Assembly (NCBI GenBank): GCA_013815685.1
Contig: JACDFR010000010.1
Coordinates: forward strand, 22,921-86,920
Direction: 5' to 3'
Source of the DNA: Ramlibacter sp.
GTDB lineage: Bacteria > Pseudomonadota > Gammaproteobacteria > Burkholderiales > Burkholderiaceae_C
Length of the DNA: 64,000 nucleotides
Position numbers and translations under genes: made by a program. Under the pieces are notes generated by a model. The model was not told the origin of the DNA, did no database searches, and saw only the letters and a program-made list of their open reading frames with translations. Position 1 is the stretch's first letter. Each line of letters opens with the position of its first letter. Below are positions 36,014 to 44,195 of the stretch, piece by piece.

Positions 36014-37225
36014 CTAGCCGCGGAAATAGCGGTTGGGGACGAACGGCATGCTGCTCACTTCCATGGGCACTGGCTTGCTGCGAACCATGGCGTTTATCCG
36101 GGTACCCAGCGCGGCAATTTCTGCATCGACGTAGCCCATGGCCACCGGCTTGTCGATGGTGGGCCCGAGCAAGCCACTGGTGACCTCACCGATCCTTGCG
36201 CCTTGTGCATCCTGCAGCTCCACGTGCTCGCGCACCGGGGTCCGTTCCAAAGCTTGCAGGCCGACGCGCTTGCGTATCACGGGCACGGTGCCTTGCAATT
36301 GGCCCAGCACCTTGGCAGCGCCAGGGAAGCCGCCTTGGCGATCGCCGCCCGTGCGCCGCACCTTCTGGATCGCCCAGGTGAGGCCGGCTTCCACCGGGGT
36401 AGTGGTCGTGTCGATGTCGTTGCCATAGAGGCACAGCCCGGCTTCCAGGCGCAGCGAGTTGCGTGCTCCCAGGCCGACAGGCTTGACTTCGGGTTGCGAT
36501 AGCAGCGCGCGCGCCAGCGCATCGGCCTGTGACTCGTGCACTGAAATTTCGAAGCCGTCTTCGCCGGTATAGCCGCTGCGGGTGACGAACAGCTCCCCGC
36601 CCTTCCACTCGAAGCGCGAGCCGGTCATGAATACGAGCTTTTCGACGCCGGGCACCAGGCGCGTCAGGGCGTCGACCGCCTTCGGTCCCTGCAGCGCTAG
36701 CAGACCGCGCTCGGGCAGGGTGAGCACTTCGCAGCGCGAGCCGATGCGCTCCCGGATATGCGCGATGTCGCCGACCTTGCAGGCACCGTTGACGATGACG
36801 AAGATGTTAGCGCCCCCACGCTCGCTTGAAGGCTCGCTGCCCCCCGAGGGGGCCCTCGCTTCTTGAGGCGACCCGGCGAAGCTCATGTCGCCGCAGTTCA
36901 CGAACATCAGGTCGTCGATGATCGTTCCTTCCTCGGTCAGCAGCAGCCCGTAGCGCTGCTTGCCGGGCGCAAGCCCGACGACGTCGACCGGCATCAGCGT
37001 CTCGAACGCGGCGGCCGCGTCAGAGCCGACCAGCCGCAGCTGCCCCATGTGGGACACGTCGAAGAGGCCGGCGGAGTTGCGGGTGTGGTGATGCTCGGCC
37101 ATGAGGCCGGCGGGGTATTGGACGGGCATGGAATAGCCGGCGAAGGGCACCATGCGGGCGCCCAACTCGACATGCAGGGCATGCAGCGGGGTCTTCTGAA
37201 GATCTTGTTCTTGCGATGCGGACAC
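36014..37225 (-). CDS. gcvT: Aminomethyltransferase (glycine cleavage T protein) with in-frame repeat insertion
   Basis: A 403-residue GcvT, which releases ammonia and transfers the C1 unit to tetrahydrofolate. Motifs: L-F-D-V-S-H-M-G near residue 53, M-P-V-D-V-V near 78, S-G-Y-T-G-E-D-G-F-E near 210, and R-L-E-A-G-L-C-L-Y-G-N-D near 255. The GTG start at 37225 has GGAGAG at good spacing. About 25 extra residues (117-140, including E-A-R-A-P-S-G-G-S-E-P) interrupt the usual D-D-L-M-F-V-N...N-I-F-V-I-V-N-G stretch. They are encoded by a copy of the dispersed GC-rich repeat, inserted without breaking the frame. First gene of the gcv operon. Confidence 0.93.
   Translation of the reverse strand: MSASQEQDLQKTPLHALHVELGARMVPFAGYSMPVQYPAGLMAEHHHTRNSAGLFDVSHMGQLRLVGSDAAAAFETLMPVDVVGLAPGKQRYGLLLTEEGTIIDDLMFVNCGDMSFAGSPQEARAPSGGSEPSSERGGANIFVIVNGACKVGDIAHIRERIGSRCEVLTLPERGLLALQGPKAVDALTRLVPGVEKLVFMTGSRFEWKGGELFVTRSGYTGEDGFEISVHESQADALARALLSQPEVKPVGLGARNSLRLEAGLCLYGNDIDTTTTPVEAGLTWAIQKVRRTGGDRQGGFPGAAKVLGQLQGTVPVIRKRVGLQALERTPVREHVELQDAQGARIGEVTSGLLGPTIDKPVAMGYVDAEIAALGTRINAMVRSKPVPMEVSSMPFVPNRYFRG
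36812..36875 (-). repeat. GC-rich dispersed repeat inside gcvT
   Basis: On the minus strand the segment contains CGCCTCAAG, GGGCCCCCTCGGGGGGCAGC and GAGCGTGGGGG in the same order and spacing as the intergenic copy at 42061-42118. The core CCCCTCGGGG is palindromic. Here the unit is translated in frame within gcvT. Confidence 0.85.
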
Positions 37226-37274
37226 GCGGCACTCTCCGAGGCAGGGGACAAACCATGGTACACACCACGGGCGG

Positions 37275-37476
37275 CCCCTGCTGTCCGCTTTACCTGAGAG
37301 ATTCACCCGTTACGCGGGCTTGCTCCTTCGGTGGGCCGTCTGCCCGTTGGGGCGGAGGCCTCTCTCCAGCAAGGTGGACGCCCCACGATCGAAGCGCCTT
37401 GTCAGTCCTGGGTGCCTGAGCGTTCGGCTATTGCCTGCGCCTTCGGCGGTTCCGCGGGCGGAACTCTCTCCTGACC
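37275..37476 (-). promoter_or_regulatory. Tandem glycine riboswitch upstream of gcvT
   Basis: Read on the minus strand, two consecutive aptamers are evident. Each begins with GGAGAGAG and contains the conserved CCGAAGG element: CGCCGAAGGCGCAGGC in the first, CACCGAAGGAGCAAGC in the second. Each closes with a CTCAGG box: GCTCAGGCACCCAGGACTG and ATCTCTCAGGTA...GGACAGC. This is the known cooperative glycine riboswitch architecture, with about 50 nt to the gcvT start. Glycine binding would turn on the cleavage operon. Confidence 0.93.
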
Positions 37477-37488
37477 GATGAATTGTAA

Positions 37489-38766
37489 CTACTTTGCGTA
37501 GGCCAGGTCGCGCAATGTCAGCGACAGCGCCGGCACGTAGGTGACGACCATCAGGCATGCCAACACGACCAGCACGAAAGGGACCAGCTGGGTGACGATG
37601 CGGTCGAGCGAAATCCTCGCGACCGTGCAGGCCGCGAACAGGTTCACGCCGAAGGGCGGCGTGATCATTCCGAGCGCGAGGTTGACCACCATCACCAGGC
37701 CGAAATGCACCGGATCGACGCCGAAATGCATCGCCACGGGTGCCAGGATCGGCGCCAGTACGATGATGGCGGCGCTGGTCTCGATGAACATGCCGATGAT
37801 GAACAACACAGCATTCACGCCCAGCAGGAACATGGTGGGGCTTTGCAGCACGGCCTCCAGCCAGCGGCCGATCGCATCGGGCACACCGGCCCGTGTGAGC
37901 AGGAACGCAAAGAGGCCGGCGTTGGCAATGATGAACATGATCACGGCCGACGAGATCACGGATTTGCGCAGGATGGCGAAGAGATCTTTCACGCTGATCT
38001 CGCGATAGATCACCATGCCGACGACAAGCGCATAGAAAACGGCCACGGCCGATGCTTCGGTGGGCGTGAAGATGCCGCCATAGATACCGCCCAGGATGAT
38101 GACGGGCATCAACAGGGCCCAGCCCGCCTGCACCGTGGCCTTGCCGAAACTCAGGCGGCCGTCGCCGTCGTTCTTGCCCCATCCTTTCCATTTGCACCAG
38201 AGATAGACGAACAGCATCAGAGCCAGGCCGATGAACAGCCCCGGCCCGAAGCCGGCGATGAAAAGCTCTCCAATGGAGACTTCGGCGCTCACGCCATACA
38301 AGATCATCGGGATCGAGGGCGGGACGATGACGCCGAGTTCCGCGCTGGTGGCCTGGAGCGCTGCGGCGTAGGGGGTGGGATAGCCGTGCTTGATCAGTGC
38401 GGGAATCAGGATCGCGCCGATGGCGAAAGTGGTGGCGACCGACGAGCCCGATACCGCGGCGAAGATCATGCAGGTGAGCACGCAGGTCATCGGCAAGCCG
38501 CCTTGCACGCCGCCCACGATACTCTTGGCGAACTCGACCAGGCGGCGCGAAATGCCCCCGGTCTCCATCAGATTGCCGGCCAGGATGAAGAAGGGGATGG
38601 CCGCAAGGGGAAACTTGTTGATGGCGTTGAACATCTCCTTGACGGAGATCAGCATGTGCGCGTTGGCGGCCTGGATGCCCAGGATGGCGGCCAGGCCGAT
38701 CGAAACCGCCACGGAGATGGTGAGCGCAAAGCACAGCACCATCGTTCCAATCATGATGCTGGTCAT
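37489..38766 (-). CDS. dctM: TRAP transporter large permease (DctM)
   Basis: A 425-residue membrane protein with about 12 hydrophobic segments and TRAP family stretches: I-P-F-F-I-L-A-G-N-L-M near 57, G-S-S-V-A-T near 100, L-G-V-I-V-P-P-S-I-P-M near 145, and N-L-A-L-G-M-I-T-P-P-F-G near 360. It is the transport subunit of a sodium-driven tripartite C4-dicarboxylate/organic-acid uptake system. The start overlaps the stop of dctQ (ATGA at 38763-38766). Confidence 0.93.
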   Translation of the reverse strand: MTSIMIGTMVLCFALTISVAVSIGLAAILGIQAANAHMLISVKEMFNAINKFPLAAIPFFILAGNLMETGGISRRLVEFAKSIVGGVQGGLPMTCVLTCMIFAAVSGSSVATTFAIGAILIPALIKHGYPTPYAAALQATSAELGVIVPPSIPMILYGVSAEVSIGELFIAGFGPGLFIGLALMLFVYLWCKWKGWGKNDGDGRLSFGKATVQAGWALLMPVIILGGIYGGIFTPTEASAVAVFYALVVGMVIYREISVKDLFAILRKSVISSAVIMFIIANAGLFAFLLTRAGVPDAIGRWLEAVLQSPTMFLLGVNAVLFIIGMFIETSAAIIVLAPILAPVAMHFGVDPVHFGLVMVVNLALGMITPPFGVNLFAACTVARISLDRIVTQLVPFVLVVLACLMVVTYVPALSLTLRDLAYAK

Positions 38767-39257
38767 TGCGCCGTTTCCAATTCCATTCGCATCGGGTCAA
38801 TCAGGTTGCCGATGATGCCGATCACGCAAAAAATGCCGCCAACCGGCATCGCCAGATAGGCCCAGAACATGGAGACGCCTTCGAGACCGGCCATGCTTTG
38901 GACTCTCCCGCGCTGGGCGTAATCCCAGCCCCACCAGATGATCACGCCGATCAGCGCCAGTGCCGCCAGGCAGACCACCCAGTCGAGAACGCGTTTGATT
39001 TTCGGGGGGCTCCAGCGGTAAAGCACGTCGACGCTGACCATCGCGCCCTGGCGGAACGCCGCCGGAATACCGAGAAAGACCATCCAGATCAGGCTCATGC
39101 GGATCAGGATTTCCGACCACTCGGCCGGCTGCTCGAGCACGAAGCGGGTGAGTATCTGGAAGACGCCGAGGCTGGCCGCGATCGCCAGCATGGCGCACGC
39201 GGCCACCGTGGCGAACCCGGTGGTCCAGCGCTCGAGCCTGAGGAAAGCGTCTTTCAA
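38763..39257 (-). CDS. dctQ: TRAP transporter small permease (DctQ)
   Basis: A 164-residue membrane protein with four hydrophobic segments. Family marks are the R-F-V-L-E-Q-P-A-E-W-S-E-I-L region near 36 and the late P-V-G-G-I-F segment. It bridges the large permease in the inner membrane. It sits between dctP and dctM with a 6-nt gap on one side and a 4-nt overlap on the other. Confidence 0.9.
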   Translation of the reverse strand: MKDAFLRLERWTTGFATVAACAMLAIAASLGVFQILTRFVLEQPAEWSEILIRMSLIWMVFLGIPAAFRQGAMVSVDVLYRWSPPKIKRVLDWVVCLAALALIGVIIWWGWDYAQRGRVQSMAGLEGVSMFWAYLAMPVGGIFCVIGIIGNLIDPMRMELETAQ

Positions 39258-39263
39258 AAACGC

Positions 39264-40235
39264 TTATTTGTAATTGCGGATCTTGTCGATATTGGCCTTG
39301 CCAAACTGCTTCTCGAATTCGGCGTTCACAGGAGTGAGTGTGGCCACGAATTTGGACTTGTCGACGTTCTCGACGACCTGCATGCCCTTGCTGCGCAATT
39401 CGGCGACGCCTTTGGCATCGTCTTCGTCGACCCGCGCGCGGTTGACCTTGACGGCCTCCTTGGCGGCGTCCAGGAACGCCTGCTTGTCGGCGGCGCTGAG
39501 CTTGTCGAACGCGGCCTTGTTCATGAGGAAGATCGCCGGCGAGTAGACGTGGCCGGTCAGCGACAAATGCTTTTGCACCTGGTCGAACTTGGCAGCCATG
39601 ATCACCGACAGCGGATTTTCCTGCCCATCGACCGTGCCCTGCTGGAGCGCGGTAAAGACTTCAGGGAAGGCCATCGGCGTCGGAACGATGCCCAGGCCCT
39701 TGTACGCCGTGACGTGCACCGGATTTTCCATGGTGCGCATCTTCAGGCCTTTGAGGTCTTCAGGCGAATTCACGGCGCGCTTGCTGTTGGTCATGTGGCG
39801 CACGCCGTTCTCGGCCCAGGCCAGCGCCTTGAAGCCCTTGGCCTCGAACTGGGTCAGCATCTCCTGGCCGATCGGGCCGTCCAGCACCGCGCGGGCATGC
39901 GCCTTGTCGCGGAACAGGAAGGGGATGTCCAGGATGCGTGCTTCCGGCACGAAGTTGGGTACGGGCCCGGTGGAGGTGAAGGCGAGCTCCTGCGTGCCCA
40001 GCTGCACCGCTTCGATCGACTCGCGCTCGCCGCCCAGGGCGCCGGAGTAGAAGGTCTGGACTTTGTGGCGTCCGCCGGTGCGCTTCTCGACCTCGCGGGC
40101 GAAGGTGTCAATGGCGACGCCCTGGTGCGAGTTCTGCGCGACCGAGATGCTGATTTTCATCGCCGTCTGGGCGAGTGAAGCGCCCGCGAATGCGAGCGAA
40201 ATGGAAAGGCCGAGGGCCAGCTTGCGCAACTTCAT
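39264..40235 (-). CDS. dctP: TRAP transporter substrate-binding protein (DctP)
   Basis: A 323-residue periplasmic binding protein with signal peptide (M-K-L-R-K-L-A-L-G-L-S-I-S-L-A, cleavage near S-L-A-Q). The DctP landmarks are G-G-E-R-E-S-I-E-A-V near 68, D-L-K-G-L-K-M-R-T near 165 (the Arg binds the ligand carboxylate), and Q-G-T-V-D-G-Q-E-N-P near 205. It delivers a carboxylate substrate to DctQM. A GntR-type operator sequence lies 48 bp upstream of the start. Ligand not predictable. Confidence 0.93.
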   Translation of the reverse strand: MKLRKLALGLSISLAFAGASLAQTAMKISISVAQNSHQGVAIDTFAREVEKRTGGRHKVQTFYSGALGGERESIEAVQLGTQELAFTSTGPVPNFVPEARILDIPFLFRDKAHARAVLDGPIGQEMLTQFEAKGFKALAWAENGVRHMTNSKRAVNSPEDLKGLKMRTMENPVHVTAYKGLGIVPTPMAFPEVFTALQQGTVDGQENPLSVIMAAKFDQVQKHLSLTGHVYSPAIFLMNKAAFDKLSAADKQAFLDAAKEAVKVNRARVDEDDAKGVAELRSKGMQVVENVDKSKFVATLTPVNAEFEKQFGKANIDKIRNYK

Positions 40236-40282
40236 CGAATGAGTCTCCTGTGAACTGCAGGATTGCGGGAGTGCAACCCAAA

Positions 40283-40295
40283 GTTGTCGTACAAC
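40283..40295. promoter_or_regulatory. Candidate GntR/FadR-type operator upstream of the TRAP operon
   Basis: GTTGT-CGT-ACAAC is a perfect inverted repeat containing T-N-G-T-N3-A-C-N-A, the consensus operator of the FadR subfamily of GntR regulators, which often control TRAP transporters. It lies 48-60 bp before the dctP start. No GntR gene is in the window. Confidence 0.55.
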
Positions 40296-40345
40296 CTCGA
40301 AATTATGGCCCGGCACTCTCCGCCGTGGATGGGGGTTTGCGCTGA

Positions 40346-42043
40346 CTACATGTTCACGTAATTCGGCCCGCCGCCGCCCTCGGGCGTCACCCAGACGATG
40401 TTCTGCGTCGGATCCTTGATGTCGCAGGTCTTGCAGTGCACGCAGTTCTGCGCGTTGATCTGCAGGCGGTCGGTGTTGTCCTCGTTCTTGACGAACTCGT
40501 ACACGCCTGCCGGGCAATAGCGCGCCTCGGGGCCGGCGTACCTGGCGAGGTTGACCTGCACCGGGATCGACGCGTCCCGCAGCGTCAGGTGCGCCGGCTG
40601 GTCCTCGGCATGGTTGGTGTTCGAAACGAACACCGACGACAGGCGGTCGAACGTCAGCTTGCCGTCCGGCTTGGGATAGGCGATCGGCTTGCACTGCGCC
40701 GCCGGCTTCAGGTACGCGTGATCGGGCTTGTCGCGGCGCAATGTCCAGGGTATGCGGCCGCCCAGGGCGAACTGCTCGATGCCGTTCATGAGCGTCGCGG
40801 TCCACAGGCCCTTCTTGAACCAGGCCTTGAAATTTCGCGCCTTGTTCAGCTCGGCGTGCAGCCAGCTCTTTTCGAAGGCGGCGGGGTAGTCGGTGAGTAC
40901 GTCGTGCTGGCGGCCCTGCGCGATCGCTTCGAAGGCTGCCTGCGCGGCGAGCATGCCGGTCTTGATGGCGGCGTGGCTGCCCTTGATCCGGCTCACGTTC
41001 AGGTAACCCGCGTCGCAGCCCACCAGGGCGCCGCCCGGGAATACCGTGTTGGGCAGGCTCATGAGGCCGCCGGCCGTGATCGCGCGCGCGCCGTACGAGA
41101 TGCGCCTGGCCGGCTTGATGCCGCGGCTCTCGTCGCCCTCCAGGTACCAGCGGATGTTGGGATGCGTTTTCCAGCGCTGGAACTCCTCGAAGGGGCTCAG
41201 GTAGGGGTTGGCATAGTCCAGGCCGGTGATGAAGCCCAGCACCACCTGATTGTTCTCCATATGGTAGAGAAACGACCCTCCGTAGGTGGCGTTGTCCATC
41301 GGCCAGCCGGCGGTGTGCATCACGAAGCCGGGCTGGTGGCGCTTGGGGTCGATCTCCCAGAGCTCCTTGACACCCAGGCCGTAGGTCTGCGGGTCCTTGC
41401 CCGCGTCGAGCTTGAACCGGCTGATGAGTTGCTTGCCCAAGTTGCCGCGCGAGCCTTCCGCGAAGACCGTGTACTTGGCATGCAGCTCCATGCCGAGCTG
41501 AAAGCTCCCGGTCGGCTCGCCGTTCTTGCCGACCCCCATGTTGCCGGTGGCGACACCCTTAACCGAGCCGTTCTCGTTGTAGAGCACTTCGGCGGCGGGA
41601 AACCCCGGAAAGATCTCGACGCCCAGGCCCTCGGCCTGCTGCGCCAGCCAACGGGTCACGTTGGCCAGGCTCACGATGTAGTTGCCGTGGTTGCGGAAGC
41701 AATCGGGCAGCACGAAATTGGGCGTGCGCACCGCGGAGTTCTTGCCCAGGAACATCATGGCGTCTTCGGTGACCGGCTGGTTCAGCGGGGCGCCCAGCTC
41801 CTTCCAGTTGGGGATCAGCTCGGACAGCGCGCGCGGGTCCATGATCGCCCCCGACAGGATGTGGGCCCCCGGCTCGGAGCCTTTTTCCAGCACCACCACG
41901 GAGACTTCCTTGCCCTGCTCGGCCGCAAGCTGCTTCAGGCGGATCGCGGTGGACAAGCCCGCCGGGCCGCCGCCTACCACCACCATGTCGTACTCCATGG
42001 CCTCGCGCGGCCCGTGCTGCGCCAGTATTTCTTCGTGGGTCAT
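40346..42043 (-). CDS. Electron transfer flavoprotein-ubiquinone oxidoreductase
   Basis: A 565-residue ETF-QO, which passes electrons from acyl-CoA and other dehydrogenases via ETF to ubiquinone. The FAD motif is V-V-V-G-G-G-P-A-G-L near residue 22. The C-terminal 4Fe-4S site shows N-C-V-H-C-K-T-C-D-I-K-D-P near 535, with an earlier cluster Cys in A-R-Y-C-P-A-G-V-Y-E-F. Length matches the family (about 550-560). ATG 42043 has AGGAGG. The upstream region carries a copy of the dispersed repeat. Confidence 0.95.
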   Translation of the reverse strand: MTHEEILAQHGPREAMEYDMVVVGGGPAGLSTAIRLKQLAAEQGKEVSVVVLEKGSEPGAHILSGAIMDPRALSELIPNWKELGAPLNQPVTEDAMMFLGKNSAVRTPNFVLPDCFRNHGNYIVSLANVTRWLAQQAEGLGVEIFPGFPAAEVLYNENGSVKGVATGNMGVGKNGEPTGSFQLGMELHAKYTVFAEGSRGNLGKQLISRFKLDAGKDPQTYGLGVKELWEIDPKRHQPGFVMHTAGWPMDNATYGGSFLYHMENNQVVLGFITGLDYANPYLSPFEEFQRWKTHPNIRWYLEGDESRGIKPARRISYGARAITAGGLMSLPNTVFPGGALVGCDAGYLNVSRIKGSHAAIKTGMLAAQAAFEAIAQGRQHDVLTDYPAAFEKSWLHAELNKARNFKAWFKKGLWTATLMNGIEQFALGGRIPWTLRRDKPDHAYLKPAAQCKPIAYPKPDGKLTFDRLSSVFVSNTNHAEDQPAHLTLRDASIPVQVNLARYAGPEARYCPAGVYEFVKNEDNTDRLQINAQNCVHCKTCDIKDPTQNIVWVTPEGGGGPNYVNM

Positions 42044-42060
42044 GCTGCCTCCTGCCGAGC

Positions 42061-42118
42061 CGCCTCAAAGGAGGCATGGGCCCCCTCGGGGGGCAGCGAA
42101 CGCATGTGAGCGTGGGGG
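42061..42118 (+). repeat. GC-rich dispersed repeat, intergenic copy
   Basis: CGCCTCAAAGGAGGC, GGGCCCCCTCGGGGGGCAGC and GAGCGTGGGGG match the minus-strand order of the copy inside gcvT (36812-36875). It occupies the gap upstream of the ETF-QO start, before the divergent SDR gene. Confidence 0.85.
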
Positions 42119-42254
42119 TTCATGGTTTATCTCGCTGATAATGTTTTGACAACGCGCGCGGGCCGCTCGCAGATGGAATTGAATTCTATTCGGCGCAGGC
42201 CCGGTCATCGAACCCGCGTTCCCTTCCTTGACGCCTATCAGGCAGGAGACTCTT

Positions 42255-43037
42255 GTGAGCTACAGCATCGATTTGTCGGGCCGTGTCGCTTTCGTGACAG
42301 GCGCATCCAGCGGCCTGGGCGCGCAGTTCGCCCGCACCCTGGCACGCGCCGGCGCCGCCGTCGTCCTGGCCAGCCGCCGCGTCGAAAAGCTCAAGGACCT
42401 GCGCGCCCAGATCGAGGCCGAGGGCGGCGACGCGCACGTGCTGGCGCTGGACGTCACCGACATGGACAGCATCAAATCGGCCGTCGCCCACGCCGAGACC
42501 GAGGTCGGCTCGATCGACATCCTGGTCAACAATTCCGGCGTCAGCACCACCCAGCGGATCCAGGACGTGAGCGAGGAAGACTACGACTTCATCTTCGACA
42601 CCAACGTCAAGGGCGCGTTCTTCGTGGCCCAGGAAGTCGGCAAGCGCATGCTGGCGCGGGCGCGCGGCGCCGCGCCCGGCACCTACACCGGCGGGCGCAT
42701 CATCAACATCGCTTCCACGGCCGGGCTGAAGGTGCTGCCCCAGATCGGCGCCTATTGCATGAGCAAGGCGGCCGTGGTGCAGATGACCAAGGCCATGGCG
42801 CTGGAGTGGGGGCGCTTCGAGATCAACGTCAACGCCATCTGTCCCGGCTACATCGATACCGAGATCAATCACCACCACTGGCAAACCGAGCAGGGCCGAA
42901 AGCTCGTGCAGATGCTGCCGCGCAAGCGCGTCGGCCAGCCCGGGGACCTGGATGCGCTCGTGGTGCTGCTGGCCAGCACCCAGAGCCACTTCATCAATGG
43001 CGCGGTGATTTCGGCCGACGACGGTTTCAGCATCTAG
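42255..43037 (+). CDS. SDR-family NAD(P)-dependent oxidoreductase
   Basis: A 260-residue classical short-chain dehydrogenase. Cofactor loop T-G-A-S-S-G-L-G-A-Q near residue 16, N-N-S-G-V near 94, catalytic Ser in N-I-A-S-T-A-G, Tyr/Lys in Y-C-M-S-K, and the C-terminal I-S-A-D-D-G-F-S. The GTG start at 42255 sits 7 nt after AGGAGA and is preferred to the TTG 27 nt earlier. The pairing with a thioesterase downstream and ETF-QO upstream suggests acyl-CoA or beta-oxidation-related metabolism; substrate unknown. Confidence 0.88.
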   Translation: MSYSIDLSGRVAFVTGASSGLGAQFARTLARAGAAVVLASRRVEKLKDLRAQIEAEGGDAHVLALDVTDMDSIKSAVAHAETEVGSIDILVNNSGVSTTQRIQDVSEEDYDFIFDTNVKGAFFVAQEVGKRMLARARGAAPGTYTGGRIINIASTAGLKVLPQIGAYCMSKAAVVQMTKAMALEWGRFEINVNAICPGYIDTEINHHHWQTEQGRKLVQMLPRKRVGQPGDLDALVVLLASTQSHFINGAVISADDGFSI

Positions 43038-43123
43038 CCGCCCGCTGCGCAAGTGCTAACCGGGGTTTTTGCCGGCGTCGCCGGGTTCACGGCAGGCATA
43101 CTCGCGTCCATCAGGGCCCACCA

Positions 43124-43543
43124 ATGAAAATCGAGATACCCGACAACAAGAAACTGGTCTATGAATTGCGTATCCCGATCCGCTGGGGCGACATGGATGC
43201 CATGGGCCACGTCAACAACACGAGCTATTTCCGCTATCTCGAAACCATCCGCATCGACTGGATGCGCTCCATCGGCTGCCAGCCCGACCCCCAGGGCGAG
43301 GGGCCGGTCATCGTCAACGCCTTCTGCAACTTCTACAGGCAGCTCGAATACCCAGGCGACATCCTGGTGAAAATGTATGTGAGCGATCCCGCGCGCAGCA
43401 CGTTCGAGACCTGGGGCACGATGGAGCGCGCGGACAGTCCCGGCGTGATCTGCGCCGCCGGCGGGGCCACGACGATCTGGGTCAACTTTCCCGCGCAGAA
43501 AGCGGCGCAGCTGCCCGAGTGGATGCGCGCGCACCTGTCGTAG
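43124..43543 (+). CDS. Acyl-CoA thioesterase (hot-dog fold, YbgC/4HBT family)
   Basis: A 139-residue hot-dog-fold protein. The family active-site stretch is W-G-D-M-D-A-M-G-H-V-N-N near residues 20-31, where the Asp acts in thioester hydrolysis. It follows the SDR gene by 86 bp on the same strand and is convergent, with a 2-bp gap, to the peroxidase-like gene. It hydrolyses acyl- or aroyl-CoA thioesters; chain preference unknown. Confidence 0.88.
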   Translation: MKIEIPDNKKLVYELRIPIRWGDMDAMGHVNNTSYFRYLETIRIDWMRSIGCQPDPQGEGPVIVNAFCNFYRQLEYPGDILVKMYVSDPARSTFETWGTMERADSPGVICAAGGATTIWVNFPAQKAAQLPEWMRAHLS

Positions 43544-43545
43544 GG

Positions 43546-44118
43546 CTACTTCTGCTTCGGCACGCGCCCCATCAGGTAGAACTCCGGATTGGGCATCATG
43601 TTCGAGAAGCTGGCCAGCCGGTTCGAAAGCCCGAAGAACGCGGTGATGGCGGCGATGTCCCAGATGTCCTCGTCCGAAAAGCCATGCGCGTGCAGCGGTG
43701 CGAAGTCCTCTTCGCCCACTTCGTCGGAGCGCAGGCACACCTTCATCGCGAAATCGAGCATCGCCCGTTGCCTCGGTGCGATGTCGGCCTTGCGGTAGTT
43801 CACCGCGACCTGGTCCGCCACCATCGGCTTCTTCTCGTAGATGCGCAGCAAGGCGCCATGGGCCACCACGCAATAGAGGCAGTTGTTGGCCGCGCTGGTG
43901 GCCGTGACGATCATTTCGCGGTCGCCCTTGGTGAGCGAACCGTCTTCCTTGAGCATCAACGCGTCGTGGTACGCGAAGAACGCCCGCCATTCCGCAGGCC
44001 GGCGCGCCAGCGCCAGGAAGACGTTGGGCACGAAGCCGGCCTTTTCCTGGACCTCCAGCACTTTGGCCTTGATATCCTCGGGCAGGTCCTTCAGTTCGGC
44101 GGCGGGGTAGCGATTCAT
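43546..44118 (-). CDS. AhpD-like / carboxymuconolactone decarboxylase-family peroxidase-related protein
   Basis: A 190-residue helical protein of the CMD/AhpD family. The redox motif N-N-C-L-Y-C-V-V-A-H near residue 80 is the C-x-x-C-x3-H of alkylhydroperoxidase-like members. The longer form with E-V-Q-E-K-A-G-F-V-P-N-V-F-L-A-L near the N-terminus is the 'uncharacterised peroxidase-related enzyme' subgroup. It probably reduces peroxides or acts in thiol redox. Confidence 0.85.
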   Translation of the reverse strand: MNRYPAAELKDLPEDIKAKVLEVQEKAGFVPNVFLALARRPAEWRAFFAYHDALMLKEDGSLTKGDREMIVTATSAANNCLYCVVAHGALLRIYEKKPMVADQVAVNYRKADIAPRQRAMLDFAMKVCLRSDEVGEEDFAPLHAHGFSDEDIWDIAAITAFFGLSNRLASFSNMMPNPEFYLMGRVPKQK

Positions 44119-44195
44119 GCGGTTCTCCAGGGTTTGGGCGGATTATCTGTGAGTCCCCGCCGGGCACCGCCTGCGGACGCGAGGAGCAACTTGAT

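Noticed and set aside
36841..36852. gcvT repeat region as a transcription terminator
   Set aside because: The palindrome lies inside an open coding frame, has no T-run, and matches the dispersed repeat elsewhere.
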